From contig NZ_JAIFZO010000002.1 of the NCBI RefSeq assembly GCF_026341275.1, positions 6,478,118 through 6,542,117 on the forward strand: 64,000 nucleotides of DNA, given 5' to 3'. The DNA is from Streptomyces ortus. GTDB lineage: Bacteria; Actinomycetota; Actinomycetes; Streptomycetales; Streptomycetaceae. Of this stretch, positions 8,621 to 17,673 are shown piece after piece; positions within the stretch are counted from its first letter, which is position 1, and each line of letters begins with the position of its first letter. Under the pieces are notes generated by a model, which saw only the letters and a program-made list of their open reading frames with translations, ran no database searches and was not told the DNA's origin. The position numbers and the translations under genes were made by a program.

Positions 8621-10321
8621 TTACCTGTGGTCCTGACGGCGTTCGGGCACGTCGCGTTCGTAGCTTTCGTAGCTTTCGTAGCGCTCGTCGGGCTCGTCGG
8701 GCTCACCGGGTTCGTCCGTGTCGTCGTTCGGCGCGGTCGTCGTGTCGGGCAGGAGCAGGCGGAAGGTGCAGCCGACGCCGGGGCGGTTGTCGAGTTCCAG
8801 GCGTCCGCCGTGCGCGGCGGCGATGGCCGCCGCGATGGCGAGTCCCAGGCCGCTGCCGGGTTCGGAGCCGGCAGGGGGGCCGGTGTCGGGGCCCGTGCCG
8901 CGGTCCGCGCAGACGCCGGTGTCGAGGTCCGCGTCGGGACCCGCCACGGCCGGGCGGCCGAGGGGTGTCGCGCGGTAGAAGCGGTCGAAGACCCGGGCGG
9001 CCTCGTCGGGCCTGATCCCGGGACCGTTGTCGGCGACCTCGACGACACACACGGGTGCGCCCGGCCGCAGCGGCCGGCCACTGCCCGGCCGCACCCCGTC
9101 GGGCACCCGGCCGGTTCCGACTCTCACATGGACCGGGCTGTCGTCCTCGGTGTGCGTGCAGGCGTTGGACAGCAGGTTTCCCACCACCTGGGCGAGCTGG
9201 TGGGGGTCGCCCGGGGTTTCGACGATGTCCAGGCCGCGTCCGGGGTCGGCGGGGTGCGTCGCGAGTGGTTCCAGGGTGATGGGCCGCCGCGGATGGCGTA
9301 TCGCGGTGGTGGCGATGGCGTCGGCCGCCAGGGACAGGAGGTCGACGGGCTCCCGGTGCGCGGCGGGTGTGTCGCCGAGCGTGGCGAGGAGGAAGAGGTC
9401 GTCGACGAGGCGGCTCATCCGGTCGGCGTTGTGGGCGATCAGGGCGTGCGCCTCCCTTCGTCGCCGGCCGGACATGCCGGGTTCGTCGAGCAGCAGCTCG
9501 GCGAAACCCTGGATCGCGGTCAGCGGCGTACGCAACTCGTGCCCGGCGTCCGCCATGAAGTGGCGCAACTGCCGTTCGGAGGCCTCCTTGCGGTGCAGGG
9601 CCGTACGGAGACGGTCCAGCATGGTGTTGAGGGCCAGGCCGAGCCTGCCCACCTCGGTGTCGGGGTCCGCCACGGGGACGTTGAGTTCCAGGGCGCCCTC
9701 GGTGATGTGCTGGGCGGTGCGCTCGACACGGGTGAGCGGGCGCAGCCCCAGCCGGACGGCGCCGTTGCCCAGGGCGACGACGCCGACGGCCACGGCGAGA
9801 CCGAGCCCGAGGCTGAGCCAGAGCAGTTTGGCGGTGGCGCCGTCCACGGTGTCCAGCGGCAGGGCGACGACGGTACGCATCCGGTCGGGCCCCCTATAGG
9901 AGATCACCCGCCAGCCGGACCCGGAGGAGCCGTCCTCGGACCGGACCGTCGTCGGCCGCCCGACGGGCAGGCGCAGCTCGGCCGCCCGCCGCGGCAGCAG
10001 CGGGCCCGGGGCGGCGCCACCGCCCAGGGAGTCGTGCAGCAGGCTGCCGTCCTCGTCGTAGAAGTACACGCGGTAGTCCGAGGGCAGCGCGCTGTCCGGG
10101 TCCGGCGGCGGCATCGCCCGGTCCGCGGCGATGTCCGAGTACACCCGGTCGGGGGGCCGGAAATGGCCGAGCCGGTCGTCGACCTGGTCGGTGAGCCAGC
10201 CGCGCAGGACGGTCAGCCCGGCGAACTGGCACAGCAGGACGGCGCTGGTGGCCAGCAGCCCCGCGATCAGGACGAGCCGGCCGCGCAGCGAGCGCGGGCT
10301 CGGGAGGCGCGGGCGCCTCAT
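8621..10321 (-). CDS. Sensor histidine kinase
   Basis: Membrane sensor kinase, 566 aa. Membrane helix 1 is about 15-40, an extracytoplasmic loop covers about 41-163, helix 2 about 164-186, then HAMP, then the dimerisation/phosphoacceptor motif AGHELRTPLTAI with His261. The ATPase domain shows NLLSNACTHT (N box), VADNGPGI (G1) and GSGLGLAI (G2). A long insert rich in D, G and P separates the F box from G2, and the C-terminus ends in repeats of ESYESYERD-like residues encoded by 9-bp repeats near 8660-8700. The gene overlaps the response regulator by 4 nt, so the pair is cotranscribed. The signal sensed is unknown. Confidence 0.95.
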   Translation of the reverse strand: MRRPRLPSPRSLRGRLVLIAGLLATSAVLLCQFAGLTVLRGWLTDQVDDRLGHFRPPDRVYSDIAADRAMPPPDPDSALPSDYRVYFYDEDGSLLHDSLGGGAAPGPLLPRRAAELRLPVGRPTTVRSEDGSSGSGWRVISYRGPDRMRTVVALPLDTVDGATAKLLWLSLGLGLAVAVGVVALGNGAVRLGLRPLTRVERTAQHITEGALELNVPVADPDTEVGRLGLALNTMLDRLRTALHRKEASERQLRHFMADAGHELRTPLTAIQGFAELLLDEPGMSGRRRREAHALIAHNADRMSRLVDDLFLLATLGDTPAAHREPVDLLSLAADAIATTAIRHPRRPITLEPLATHPADPGRGLDIVETPGDPHQLAQVVGNLLSNACTHTEDDSPVHVRVGTGRVPDGVRPGSGRPLRPGAPVCVVEVADNGPGIRPDEAARVFDRFYRATPLGRPAVAGPDADLDTGVCADRGTGPDTGPPAGSEPGSGLGLAIAAAIAAAHGGRLELDNRPGVGCTFRLLLPDTTTAPNDDTDEPGEPDEPDERYESYESYERDVPERRQDHR

Positions 10322-11079
10322 CGGGTGGCCGGGTTCGTCTCGTCGCGCGGCAGCCGCAGGCAGTAGCCGACCCCGCGCACCGTGTGGATGAGCGGCGGCG
10401 CGTCGCGGTCGATCTTGCGGCGCAGATTCTTGACGTAGGTGTCGACGATCCGGGTGTCCCCGGAGAAGTCGTAGCGCCAGACCTGCTGAAGGATCTCCGG
10501 CTTCTCCAGCACCCGCTCGGGATGCGCCAGCAGACAGGCCAGCAGCCGGAACTCGGTCGGCGAGAGCTTCAGCGGCCGGTCCGCGCGTCGTACTTCACGG
10601 GTGTTCTCGTCCAGGCTGAGATCGGCGTAGCGCAGGGGCGGGTGGGTGCCGGTGGTGGAGGCGGGCGCGGTGCTGCGGCGCAGGATGGCGCGGACGCGCA
10701 GCAGCACCTCCTGGACGTGGAAGGGCTTGGTGACGTAGTCGTCGCCGCCGGAGCTCAGACCGATGATGCGGTCCTCGACACCGGTCCGCGCGGTGAGGAA
10801 CAGCACCGGTGTGTAGACGCCCTGGGCGCGCAGGTCACGGGTGAGCCGGAAGCCGTCGGTGTCGGGCAGCATCACGTCGAGGACGATCAGACCGGGCCGC
10901 CGGCTGCCGGCCTGGTACATGGCCTCCTGCCCGCTGGCCGCGCTCGCCACGGCGTACCCCGCCGCACTGAGCGCGGAGGTGAGCAGGGTACGGATGCTGG
11001 CGTCGTCCTCCACGACCAGGACGGTGTGTCCGGCGGCGGGCGTGCGCGGGTGGATGGGCGGGTCGATCACGGTCGGCAT
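10318..11079 (-). CDS. Response regulator, OmpR/PhoB family
   Basis: Two-component DNA-binding regulator, 253 aa. The receiver domain (about 18-135) has the acidic pair in VVEDDAS (25-26), the phosphoacceptor Asp68 in LDVMLPD, the conserved Thr in FLTART and the Lys in VTKPF. The C-terminal winged helix (about 150-245) contains LKLSPTEFRLLACLLAHPER and the wing GVGYCLRLP. It is translationally coupled to the kinase gene (ATGA overlap). It lies about 100 bp downstream of the CotH gene on the same strand, so it may be part of the same transcript or have its own promoter in 11080-11181. Confidence 0.95.
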   Translation of the reverse strand: MPTVIDPPIHPRTPAAGHTVLVVEDDASIRTLLTSALSAAGYAVASAASGQEAMYQAGSRRPGLIVLDVMLPDTDGFRLTRDLRAQGVYTPVLFLTARTGVEDRIIGLSSGGDDYVTKPFHVQEVLLRVRAILRRSTAPASTTGTHPPLRYADLSLDENTREVRRADRPLKLSPTEFRLLACLLAHPERVLEKPEILQQVWRYDFSGDTRIVDTYVKNLRRKIDRDAPPLIHTVRGVGYCLRLPRDETNPATR

Positions 11080-11181
11080 CTCGGGTGACGGGCAGGCGGA
11101 GCCGCGACGGGGCGGGTCCTGGTCGGGCGGCGCGATGCTAGACGGGAAACCTGTGACCGCGCCGCACGCGAACAGGGGTTA

Positions 11182-12828
11182 TCAGCCGGTCACCGCCTTG
11201 TCCTTGGCCAGGGCCTCGGTGCGGTCGGTGACCGTGGTCGTGAGCGTGGCCACGGCGGTGTCCAGTTCCTTGGAGCCGGCTCCCGCGGAGCGGGCCTGTT
11301 CCGCGATGGCCTTCAGCTCCTTCGCCGCCGCGCCGGAGCCGTAGAACTTCTCGTACAGCTCCCGGTACGCCTTCTTGTAGACGGTGTCGAAGGCGTCGGC
11401 GTCCAGGAACTTGGTCTTCAGGACGTGTCCGGACATGCCGCCGCCCCTGCCGCCCGCGCCCCCGCCGCCGTTCCCGCCCGCACCGTCCTCCTGACCGGGC
11501 ATGCCTTCCGGCATCCCCTCGGGCATCCCTTCCGGCATACCGCTGGGCATGCCTTCCGGTATCCCCTCGGGCATACCGCCGCCACCCATGCCGCCGCCCA
11601 TGCCGATCGAGTCGTCCGGCCCGGATGCCGCGTCCCCGCTGAAGGTGAGGTTGTAGTCCCAGCCGAGGACGGTGAACTTCTTGCTGTCCAGGTCGTACCG
11701 GAGCAGGTAGTTCTTGCCGGGCCCCGCCATGTCGTCGAAGTTCAGCAGCAGGTTCTGCGAGGCGACGTACGCGGCGAAGGAGCCGACGTCGACGTACTTG
11801 TCGAGGTCCCGGGCGAACTCCTTGTCCGAGGCGCCGTCGACCCACTTGATCAGCTTCATCAGCGGTTCGAGGTCCTGGCTGCCCTTCTTGTTGAGCTGCC
11901 TGAACGAGCTCTCGTACGCGCTCGGGTCGTCGCCGAGATAGTCGAAGCTGCTGCCCGCCCGGGCCTTGTAGAGCACCCCGTTGCCGTCGGCGATGTCGTC
12001 GGCGTAGTCGGTGTCGGGTGCCTCGACCATGAGGCGGGTGGCAGCGGGCCGGTTGTTCACCTTCAGCTCGGTGAAGGCGTACCGCTCGGCCTTCTGCCCG
12101 CTCCTGTCGGTCAGCGACAGTGACAGCGCCTCGTTCAGCGGGACCTGGCCGTTGCTGCCGGGACGCAGCGAGATCTCCCGCTCGCCCTGGTAGGCCCGCC
12201 CCTCGACGTACTCGTCGATCTTGACGAGCAGGGGCAGCTCCTCGGGCTTCTCCGCGGAAAGGTCGAACTGCGTCACGCCGCCACGGCCACCGCCACCACC
12301 ACCGGCGCCACCACCACCTTCACCACCGGCGCCGCCGGTTTTCCCGGCGGCGCCGGCCGGAGCGCCCTGCGCGGCATCGGGCAGGTCCCGGCCGCCACCG
12401 GGCCCGCCCCTGTTTCCGCTGTCACCGCGCAGGGACGAGAGGGTGGAGTTGCCTTTCAGGCGGATCCCCACATCGTTGAGGTAGACGCCGTCGATCACGA
12501 GGTCGGCCTCGATGTACTCCTTGGTGCCGTCCTCCTCGAACTCCTTCATCATTTTCGTGAACTCGGTCTGCCGGTAGGTGAGTTGCACCGAGTGCGAAAC
12601 CGTCGTGTCGTACAGGTCCACCGTCCCCCGTACGTCGTCGGTGATGGCGTCGGCCTCGACCCGCGAGGACGACGTGACGTACGGGGAGATCCGTGCGTCG
12701 CCGAGGACATAGACCATGGTGGCGAGCCCGACGCCCAGCGCGGCGGCCGGCTTCCAGTGATGGCGCAGCCGTACGGGCAGCCGGTCCCTCAACCGCCGCG
12801 CGCGCCGCGCGCCGGTCCCGCCGCTCAT
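11182..12828 (-). CDS. CotH-like kinase-fold protein, membrane-anchored
   Basis: Member of the CotH family (atypical protein kinases first known from Bacillus spore coats), 548 aa. Membrane helix about 27-43, rest outside. Recognisable family motifs are VGIRLKGNSTL, LLVKIDEYVEGRAYQGEREI and, near the active site, FDDMAGPGKNYLLRYD followed by VLGWDYNLTF. Two low-complexity inserts interrupt the fold: a Gly-rich stretch (about 140-190) and a run of MPEG units (about 425-450). The ATG overlaps the DUF4956 stop (TGATG); a GTG one codon upstream is an alternative. CotH, DUF4956 and VTC genes often travel together, as here, and probably act at the cell surface. Kinase activity is not proven for this branch. 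Confidence 0.87.
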   Translation of the reverse strand: MSGGTGARRARRLRDRLPVRLRHHWKPAAALGVGLATMVYVLGDARISPYVTSSSRVEADAITDDVRGTVDLYDTTVSHSVQLTYRQTEFTKMMKEFEEDGTKEYIEADLVIDGVYLNDVGIRLKGNSTLSSLRGDSGNRGGPGGGRDLPDAAQGAPAGAAGKTGGAGGEGGGGAGGGGGGRGGVTQFDLSAEKPEELPLLVKIDEYVEGRAYQGEREISLRPGSNGQVPLNEALSLSLTDRSGQKAERYAFTELKVNNRPAATRLMVEAPDTDYADDIADGNGVLYKARAGSSFDYLGDDPSAYESSFRQLNKKGSQDLEPLMKLIKWVDGASDKEFARDLDKYVDVGSFAAYVASQNLLLNFDDMAGPGKNYLLRYDLDSKKFTVLGWDYNLTFSGDAASGPDDSIGMGGGMGGGGMPEGIPEGMPSGMPEGMPEGMPEGMPGQEDGAGGNGGGGAGGRGGGMSGHVLKTKFLDADAFDTVYKKAYRELYEKFYGSGAAAKELKAIAEQARSAGAGSKELDTAVATLTTTVTDRTEALAKDKAVTG

Positions 12829-13505
12829 CACAGGTCCGTGGTGTCGTAGCCGGTCAGCACCGTGACGCGCTGGCCGGACGTGCGTTCCTGGAGGGCGGCG
12901 ACCAGGTCACCGGGCTCGGCGCCCTTCTTCAGGCGCACGGTGTAGAAGATCTCGCTCAGCGCGCCACCGCGGATCGTCTCCGTGCTCACCAGCTCGAACT
13001 CGCTGGTGTACTTGATCAGGACGTCACGGATCTGCGGGGTGTAGTCCTCACCGGCCGGGACCTGGACCTTGACGACCTGCCGCTGCACGTTCAGGGCGAA
13101 CCAGTTGAACTTGAACATCACCAGGATGACGGTGCAGATCACGACGGCGCCGACCGCGGCCAGGGTGTAGAAGCGGGCTCCGCAGGCCATGCCGATGGCC
13201 ATGGCGAGGAAGATGAAGCCGACGTCCCTGGTCTCCTTGACCGCGTTGCGGAAGCGGACCACGGACAGGGCGCCCACCAGGGAGAACGCGCGGGCCAGGT
13301 TCGATCCGACGACCAGCATGATCAGGGCGACGATCATGCCCACGATGACCAGGGTCTGTACGTACGACTGGCTGTAGGAGACGTTGCGGTGCGTGTACCG
13401 GTACACGTAACCGATCAACGTGGACAGGATGAACGAGAGCGCCATCGCCGCCACGACGTCGGCCACGCTGAACGTACCGCTGAGTTCCTGCAGTTCGAAA
13501 TTCAC
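12828..13505 (-). CDS. DUF4956 membrane protein
   Basis: Polytopic membrane protein of unknown function, 225 aa. About four hydrophobic segments are visible in the first 130 residues, with the highly conserved FSLVGALSVVRFRNAVKE between them. A soluble C-terminal domain follows (about 135-225). The GTG start has an AGGAG ribosome site 5 nt upstream and overlaps the VTC stop (GTGA); its own stop overlaps the CotH start. The tight three-gene overlap means the proteins are made together, and the VTC partner suggests a link to polyphosphate or another polymer at the membrane (inference). Confidence 0.88.
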   Translation of the reverse strand: MNFELQELSGTFSVADVVAAMALSFILSTLIGYVYRYTHRNVSYSQSYVQTLVIVGMIVALIMLVVGSNLARAFSLVGALSVVRFRNAVKETRDVGFIFLAMAIGMACGARFYTLAAVGAVVICTVILVMFKFNWFALNVQRQVVKVQVPAGEDYTPQIRDVLIKYTSEFELVSTETIRGGALSEIFYTVRLKKGAEPGDLVAALQERTSGQRVTVLTGYDTTDL

Positions 13506-14410
13506 TGTGCTCCTGCCTTCGACGACGCGAGGTGCTGCGCCGGCCGCTGCTCCAGCGGCTGTTCTTCGGTGGGGGTGGGGGGCGGACAGTCCGCCTCGTC
13601 GACGTGGAAGACCGACCGCGGGGCCAGGCCGAACGCCTCGACGGACTGCACGTACTTCGAGATACGTACGAGGTTGAGGTTGCGCCGGGCGGCCAGGTCG
13701 GTGATCCAGTGGGGGGTGCGTTCGTTGACCTTGATCTCCATGACCGACATGTGCGGCGGGATCGTGAACCGGTTCTCCGGGGTCCTGATGCCGAAGTGGA
13801 AGTCCCGGTCCCGGCCGCGGATCCGGCGGTCGAAGGTGACCCGCAGCCCGGTGTCGGCGTCCCGCCCGACCAGGGCCTCCCGCTGGTAGCCGGTGATCGC
13901 GGTGGGCCGCAGGTTCAGCCGTACGATCAGGTCGAGGACCTCCTGGATGAAGGCGCTCTCCCTGGGGGAGTGGTCCACCATCTCCCGGCCGTCGCACAGC
14001 CGCCGTGCCACGCCGTAGGGAAGGGTGATGCGGCGCTTCTGCGTGACCCGGTTGACGCGCTGCTTGATCTCCACGCAGACCGGTGCCTCGTCGGTGACCC
14101 CGTCGAGATCGCCGTAGTGCCGGATCCGCAGCTTGCGGCGGAACTTCAGCCCCTCGATCTTCTCCCAGTAGAAGCGGAGCTGAGGGGTGTCGTAGTAGAG
14201 GCTCCACACGCCGTACCCGCCGACCGGACTGTGCAGATCACGGTCCATCCGCTCGGCCAGTTCGTCGCGGATCTCCGCGGCTTGGTCGACCGGGACCAGG
14301 TACTTCAGCTCGAACCGGTTGAACGCGTGCAGCCGACTGGCCACGTGCAACGGGTCGTCGCTCTCCTGGTCACTCTCCTGCGCCGTGGCTGCCTTCGACA
14401 GGAACACCAT
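13502..14410 (-). CDS. VTC-domain protein (polyphosphate polymerase-like)
   Basis: Single VTC domain, 302 aa. In yeast this domain polymerises ATP into polyphosphate inside a tunnel lined with basic residues. The matching strands are seen here: RFELKYLVP, KFRRKLRIRHYG, VCVEIKQRVN, ITGYQREAL, LRVTFDRRIRG and VMEIKVNERTPHW, followed by RISKYVQSVEAFG. There is no SPX domain, as usual in bacteria. The chosen ATG follows GAGGAGG closely; an upstream ATG at 14458 would add 16 basic residues. First gene of the VTC / DUF4956 / CotH operon. Whether bacterial members make polyphosphate has to be shown case by case. Confidence 0.87.
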   Translation of the reverse strand: MVFLSKAATAQESDQESDDPLHVASRLHAFNRFELKYLVPVDQAAEIRDELAERMDRDLHSPVGGYGVWSLYYDTPQLRFYWEKIEGLKFRRKLRIRHYGDLDGVTDEAPVCVEIKQRVNRVTQKRRITLPYGVARRLCDGREMVDHSPRESAFIQEVLDLIVRLNLRPTAITGYQREALVGRDADTGLRVTFDRRIRGRDRDFHFGIRTPENRFTIPPHMSVMEIKVNERTPHWITDLAARRNLNLVRISKYVQSVEAFGLAPRSVFHVDEADCPPPTPTEEQPLEQRPAQHLASSKAGAQ

Positions 14411-14650
14411 GCGCCTCCTCGCTCGTACGTTGCGGACCGACCGGCGAGGCACACGCAACCAACGGCGAATGAGGAGCCCATGAGAATCACGGGTTGATTC
14501 CAGGAGTCTTCACGGGAAGACGCAGGTGAACGGGAGGCAAACGAAACACTTCGAAACGCAACACTTCGGAACGGGACACTTCGCCGCCGGAGCGGCACCA
14601 CGCCACTCGCGGTCAGGCCACTCGCGGTCAGGTCGCTCACGGCCCGGGGC
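14411..14650. repeat. Intergenic region with two 15-bp tandem arrays
   Basis: No gene is supported here. Two adjacent arrays of 15-bp units lie between the alditol oxidase stop and the VTC operon. The first has three units ending in ACACTTC or AACACTTC (14538-14582); the second has two perfect copies of CCACTCGCGGTCAGG (14603-14632) followed by a degenerate one to 14647. The promoter of the VTC operon must lie within 14411-14650 or just inside the repeats. Confidence 0.8.
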
Positions 14651-15895
14651 TCAGGCGCCGAGCACCGCGCCCACGAAGTCGTTCCGGAACGTCCCCGTCG
14701 GGTCCAGGTCGTCCACCAGGGCCTTGAAGTCACCCATCCGCGGATAGCGCCCGCGCAGGTCGGAGGCGTCCGCCGCGAACACCTTTCCCCAGTGCGGGCG
14801 CGCGTCGAAGGGCGCGAGTGCCTCCTCCAGCCGCCGCACCACGGGCAGCACCGCCGCCGTGTCCTCGACCCAGGTGAAGTGGAACGCCACGGTGTCCCGC
14901 CCGTACGCCGGACTCAGCCACTGGCTGTCGGCGGCGACCGTGCGCACTTCGCAGATCTGCAGCACCGGCGCGACCGTCCCGCGGATCGCGTCGACGGCGT
15001 GCAGGGCCTCGACGGCGTACGAACGCGGCAGCAGGTACTCGGACTGGAGCTCGGCCCCGCTGCTCGGGGTGAACTCGGGCCTGAAGTGCGGCAGCCGTTC
15101 GTGCCAGGGGCCCGGTACGCCGAACTGCTGCGTGCAGTTCACGGCGGGCATCCCCGGCACCGGATGCATCGCCTCGGCGGCGGGCTCGGCCCACGGGAAG
15201 CCGTCCCACGGCACGTCGGTACGCCGCTTCACCCATGTCTGCACGAACCCGGACCGCCGCCAGTCGGTGAACAGACTCACGCTGTACGCCGACGCCGACA
15301 CCGTCTCGAAGTCCAGCCCGGCGAGTGGCAGGGGGCCGAACACATGCTGGGCGACCTCGAAGTCCGGCTCCAGGTCGAGGGTGAGCGCGGTGACGACGCC
15401 GAGGGCGCCCAGCGAGGTCACGGCGCCGTCGAAACGGGCGTCGTCGCGGCCGACGGCCAGGACCGACCCGTCGGCGAGGACCAGCTCGACCTCCCGGACG
15501 GGGGAGGCCAGCGAGCCGTTCGTGTTGCCCGAGCCATGGGTGCCGGTGGCCACCGAGCCCGCCACGGAGATGTGCGGGAGCGAGGCCATGTTGGGCAGGG
15601 CGAGGCCGTGTGCGTGGACCGTCCGCGCCAGTTCCGCGTACCGGACGCCGCCGGCCACCCGGACCGTACGGGTCGCCGTGTCCACCTCGACCGACGGGGG
15701 CAGCGCGGTCAGCGAGAGCAGGACGCCCTCGCCGCCCGGGTCGGCGATCAGGTTGAAGGAGTGCCCACTGCCGAGTACCCGTGCGCGGCTGCTGCCCGCG
15801 ACCAGGGACCGGAGCGCGTCGAGCGAGCGCGGACGCTGCAGCTCCTTGGCGGAGTACGTGATGTTCCCCGCCCAGTTCCTCAGAGCCTCAGTCAT
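14651..15895 (-). CDS. aldO: Alditol oxidase (FAD-dependent)
   Basis: Oxidises the terminal hydroxyl of polyols such as xylitol and sorbitol with O2, giving the aldose and H2O2. The protein is 414 aa and closely resembles the S. coelicolor enzyme AldO in motifs and length. Within the VAO-type FAD domain, VLGSGHSFN contains His45, the residue matching the covalent FAD-linking His46 of AldO. LPNMASLPHISVAGSVATGT is the second FAD-binding stretch. C-terminal conserved parts include EVRTVAADSQWLSP and RPHWGKVF. It is a cytosolic monomer in the known case. It has no obvious operon partner; a radical SAM gene is divergent from it across 173 bp. Confidence 0.95.
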   Translation of the reverse strand: MTEALRNWAGNITYSAKELQRPRSLDALRSLVAGSSRARVLGSGHSFNLIADPGGEGVLLSLTALPPSVEVDTATRTVRVAGGVRYAELARTVHAHGLALPNMASLPHISVAGSVATGTHGSGNTNGSLASPVREVELVLADGSVLAVGRDDARFDGAVTSLGALGVVTALTLDLEPDFEVAQHVFGPLPLAGLDFETVSASAYSVSLFTDWRRSGFVQTWVKRRTDVPWDGFPWAEPAAEAMHPVPGMPAVNCTQQFGVPGPWHERLPHFRPEFTPSSGAELQSEYLLPRSYAVEALHAVDAIRGTVAPVLQICEVRTVAADSQWLSPAYGRDTVAFHFTWVEDTAAVLPVVRRLEEALAPFDARPHWGKVFAADASDLRGRYPRMGDFKALVDDLDPTGTFRNDFVGAVLGA

Positions 15896-16068
15896 CCCTC
15901 ATCCCTCCCGAATCCCTCCCGAAAGTCCTCCCTGGAACTTACCTCGCGGCCCGCGGCCCACCACCGCCGGGAAGGGGGCCCCGGCACCGGCGGGCCGGGA
16001 GGCGGGGCATACCGTGAGGAGTCGAACACGGTCGTCGAAAGCACGCCGCCGGGAGCGAGGAGGACGGG

Positions 16069-17508
16069 ATGGGCAGCCGAACCGCGCTGGTCGAGGATCT
16101 GATGGAAAGGTTCCCGCACGTACCGCGCGAGGCGGTCTTCAAGGAAGACCTGCTCCGCGGGGGTGTGGCCTTCGACGACTCCGCGCTCAGCGACAACGAG
16201 GGCGGGGACGTCAAACCGAAGTCCTACTTCATCTTCTCCTTCGACCACGGCACCCTCCCCGAGCTGGGCGAGGCCGCCCTGCGCCGGCCGCCCGAGGAGA
16301 TCATCCTCACCGGCGGCCCGTACGACCTGCGGCGGACCGTCGTCTCGGTCCGGGTGAACCCGTCCTCGCCCTACCGGGTCGCCGCCGGCCCCGACGGCCT
16401 GCTCGGGCTGTACCTGGACGGGAAGCGGATCTCGGACGTCGGGGTGCCGCCGATGCCGGAGTACTACCGGCACAAGCTCTCCAACGGGAAGTCCGTGATG
16501 GAGGTGGCCCCGACCATCCAGTGGGGCTACCTGATCTACCTCACGGTCTTCCGCGTCTGCCAGTACTTCGGCGCCAAGGAGGAGTGCCAGTACTGCGACA
16601 TCAACCACAACTGGCGCCAGCAGAAGGCGGCGGGCCGCCCGTACACCGGGGTGAAGGACGTCGACGAGGTCCTTGAGGCGCTGGAGATCATCGACCGGTA
16701 CGACACGGCGAAGACGTCCACCGCGTACACGCTGACCGGCGGCGCGATCACCTCCAAGCTGCAGGGCCGCGACGAGGCCGACTTCTACGGCATGTACGCC
16801 AAGGCCATCGAGGAGCACTTCCCCGGCCGGTGGATCGGCAAGGTCGTCGCCCAGGCGCTGCCCCGCGACGACGTGCAGCGGTTCAAGGACTACGGCGTGC
16901 AGATCTACCACCCCAACTACGAGGTGTGGGACGAGTACCTGTTCAAGATGTACTGCCCGGGCAAGGAGCGCTACGTCGGCCGCGACGAGTGGCACAAGCG
17001 CATCCTCGACTCCGCGGAGGTCTTCGGCGCGCGCAACGTGATCCCCAACTTCGTCGCGGGCGTGGAGATGGCCGAGCCCTTCGGCTTCAAGACGGTCGAC
17101 GAGGCCATCGCGTCCACCACCGAGGGCCTGCGGTTCTTCATGTCGCAGGGCATCACGCCCCGCTTCACCACCTGGTGCCCCGAGCCGACGACCCCGCTCG
17201 GCAAGGCCAATCCGAACGGCGCGCCGCTGGAGTACCACATCCGGCTGCTTGAGGCCTACCGGTCGACGATGGACGACTTCGGGCTCGCCTCGCCGCCCGG
17301 CTACGGTCCGCCCGGACCGGGCAACGCGGTGTTCTCGGTCAGCTCCTTCATGGACAGCCTCCCGGCGAACGCGCCCGTGGGGGAGGAGAGGGAAGCGGGA
17401 ACGGGAACGCGTCCGGGCCCGGGTTCGGCTGCTGGTGCTGGTGCTGGTGCTGGTGCTGGTGCTGGTACTGGTACTGGTACTGGTACGGACGAGGTTCCCG
17501 TGGCCTGA
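16069..17508 (+). CDS. Radical SAM protein with CX8CX2C cluster motif
   Basis: Predicted radical SAM enzyme, 479 aa, function unknown. The cysteines C164, C173 and C176 (VCQYFGAKEECQYCDIN) would bind the 4Fe-4S cluster, with spacing CX8CX2C instead of the canonical CX3CX2C. Downstream ALTGGAIT-like (YTLTGGAIT) stands where the SAM-binding GGE motif is expected. About 150 residues precede the cluster, a longer leader than usual. The last 45 residues form a low-complexity tail of Ala-Gly then Gly-Thr dipeptides, encoded by a GCTGGT/ACTGGT hexamer microsatellite (about 17430-17487) that probably varies in length between strains. Start: ATG after GAGGACGGG. No substrate gene is adjacent. Confidence 0.85.
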   Translation: MGSRTALVEDLMERFPHVPREAVFKEDLLRGGVAFDDSALSDNEGGDVKPKSYFIFSFDHGTLPELGEAALRRPPEEIILTGGPYDLRRTVVSVRVNPSSPYRVAAGPDGLLGLYLDGKRISDVGVPPMPEYYRHKLSNGKSVMEVAPTIQWGYLIYLTVFRVCQYFGAKEECQYCDINHNWRQQKAAGRPYTGVKDVDEVLEALEIIDRYDTAKTSTAYTLTGGAITSKLQGRDEADFYGMYAKAIEEHFPGRWIGKVVAQALPRDDVQRFKDYGVQIYHPNYEVWDEYLFKMYCPGKERYVGRDEWHKRILDSAEVFGARNVIPNFVAGVEMAEPFGFKTVDEAIASTTEGLRFFMSQGITPRFTTWCPEPTTPLGKANPNGAPLEYHIRLLEAYRSTMDDFGLASPPGYGPPGPGNAVFSVSSFMDSLPANAPVGEEREAGTGTRPGPGSAAGAGAGAGAGAGTGTGTGTDEVPVA

Positions 17509-17673
17509 GGGGCGGGGTGGGGCGCGGGTGGGGCGCGCGAGGGGCGGTAACCGGATGTGGGGGTGCCGCTTGTCAGTTGTGCGGGAAGCGTGAAAAGCTC
17601 GGCCCTTCGCGAGACGTCCCCGTCAACTCCCGTATTAAACGGGTGAGTTGCCCCCACTTGAACCCCCATCTGG

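Noticed and set aside
17428..17487. Functional repeat domain at the end of the radical SAM protein
   Set aside because: The Ala-Gly and Gly-Thr dipeptides follow exactly a hexamer microsatellite, so slippage is the simpler explanation.
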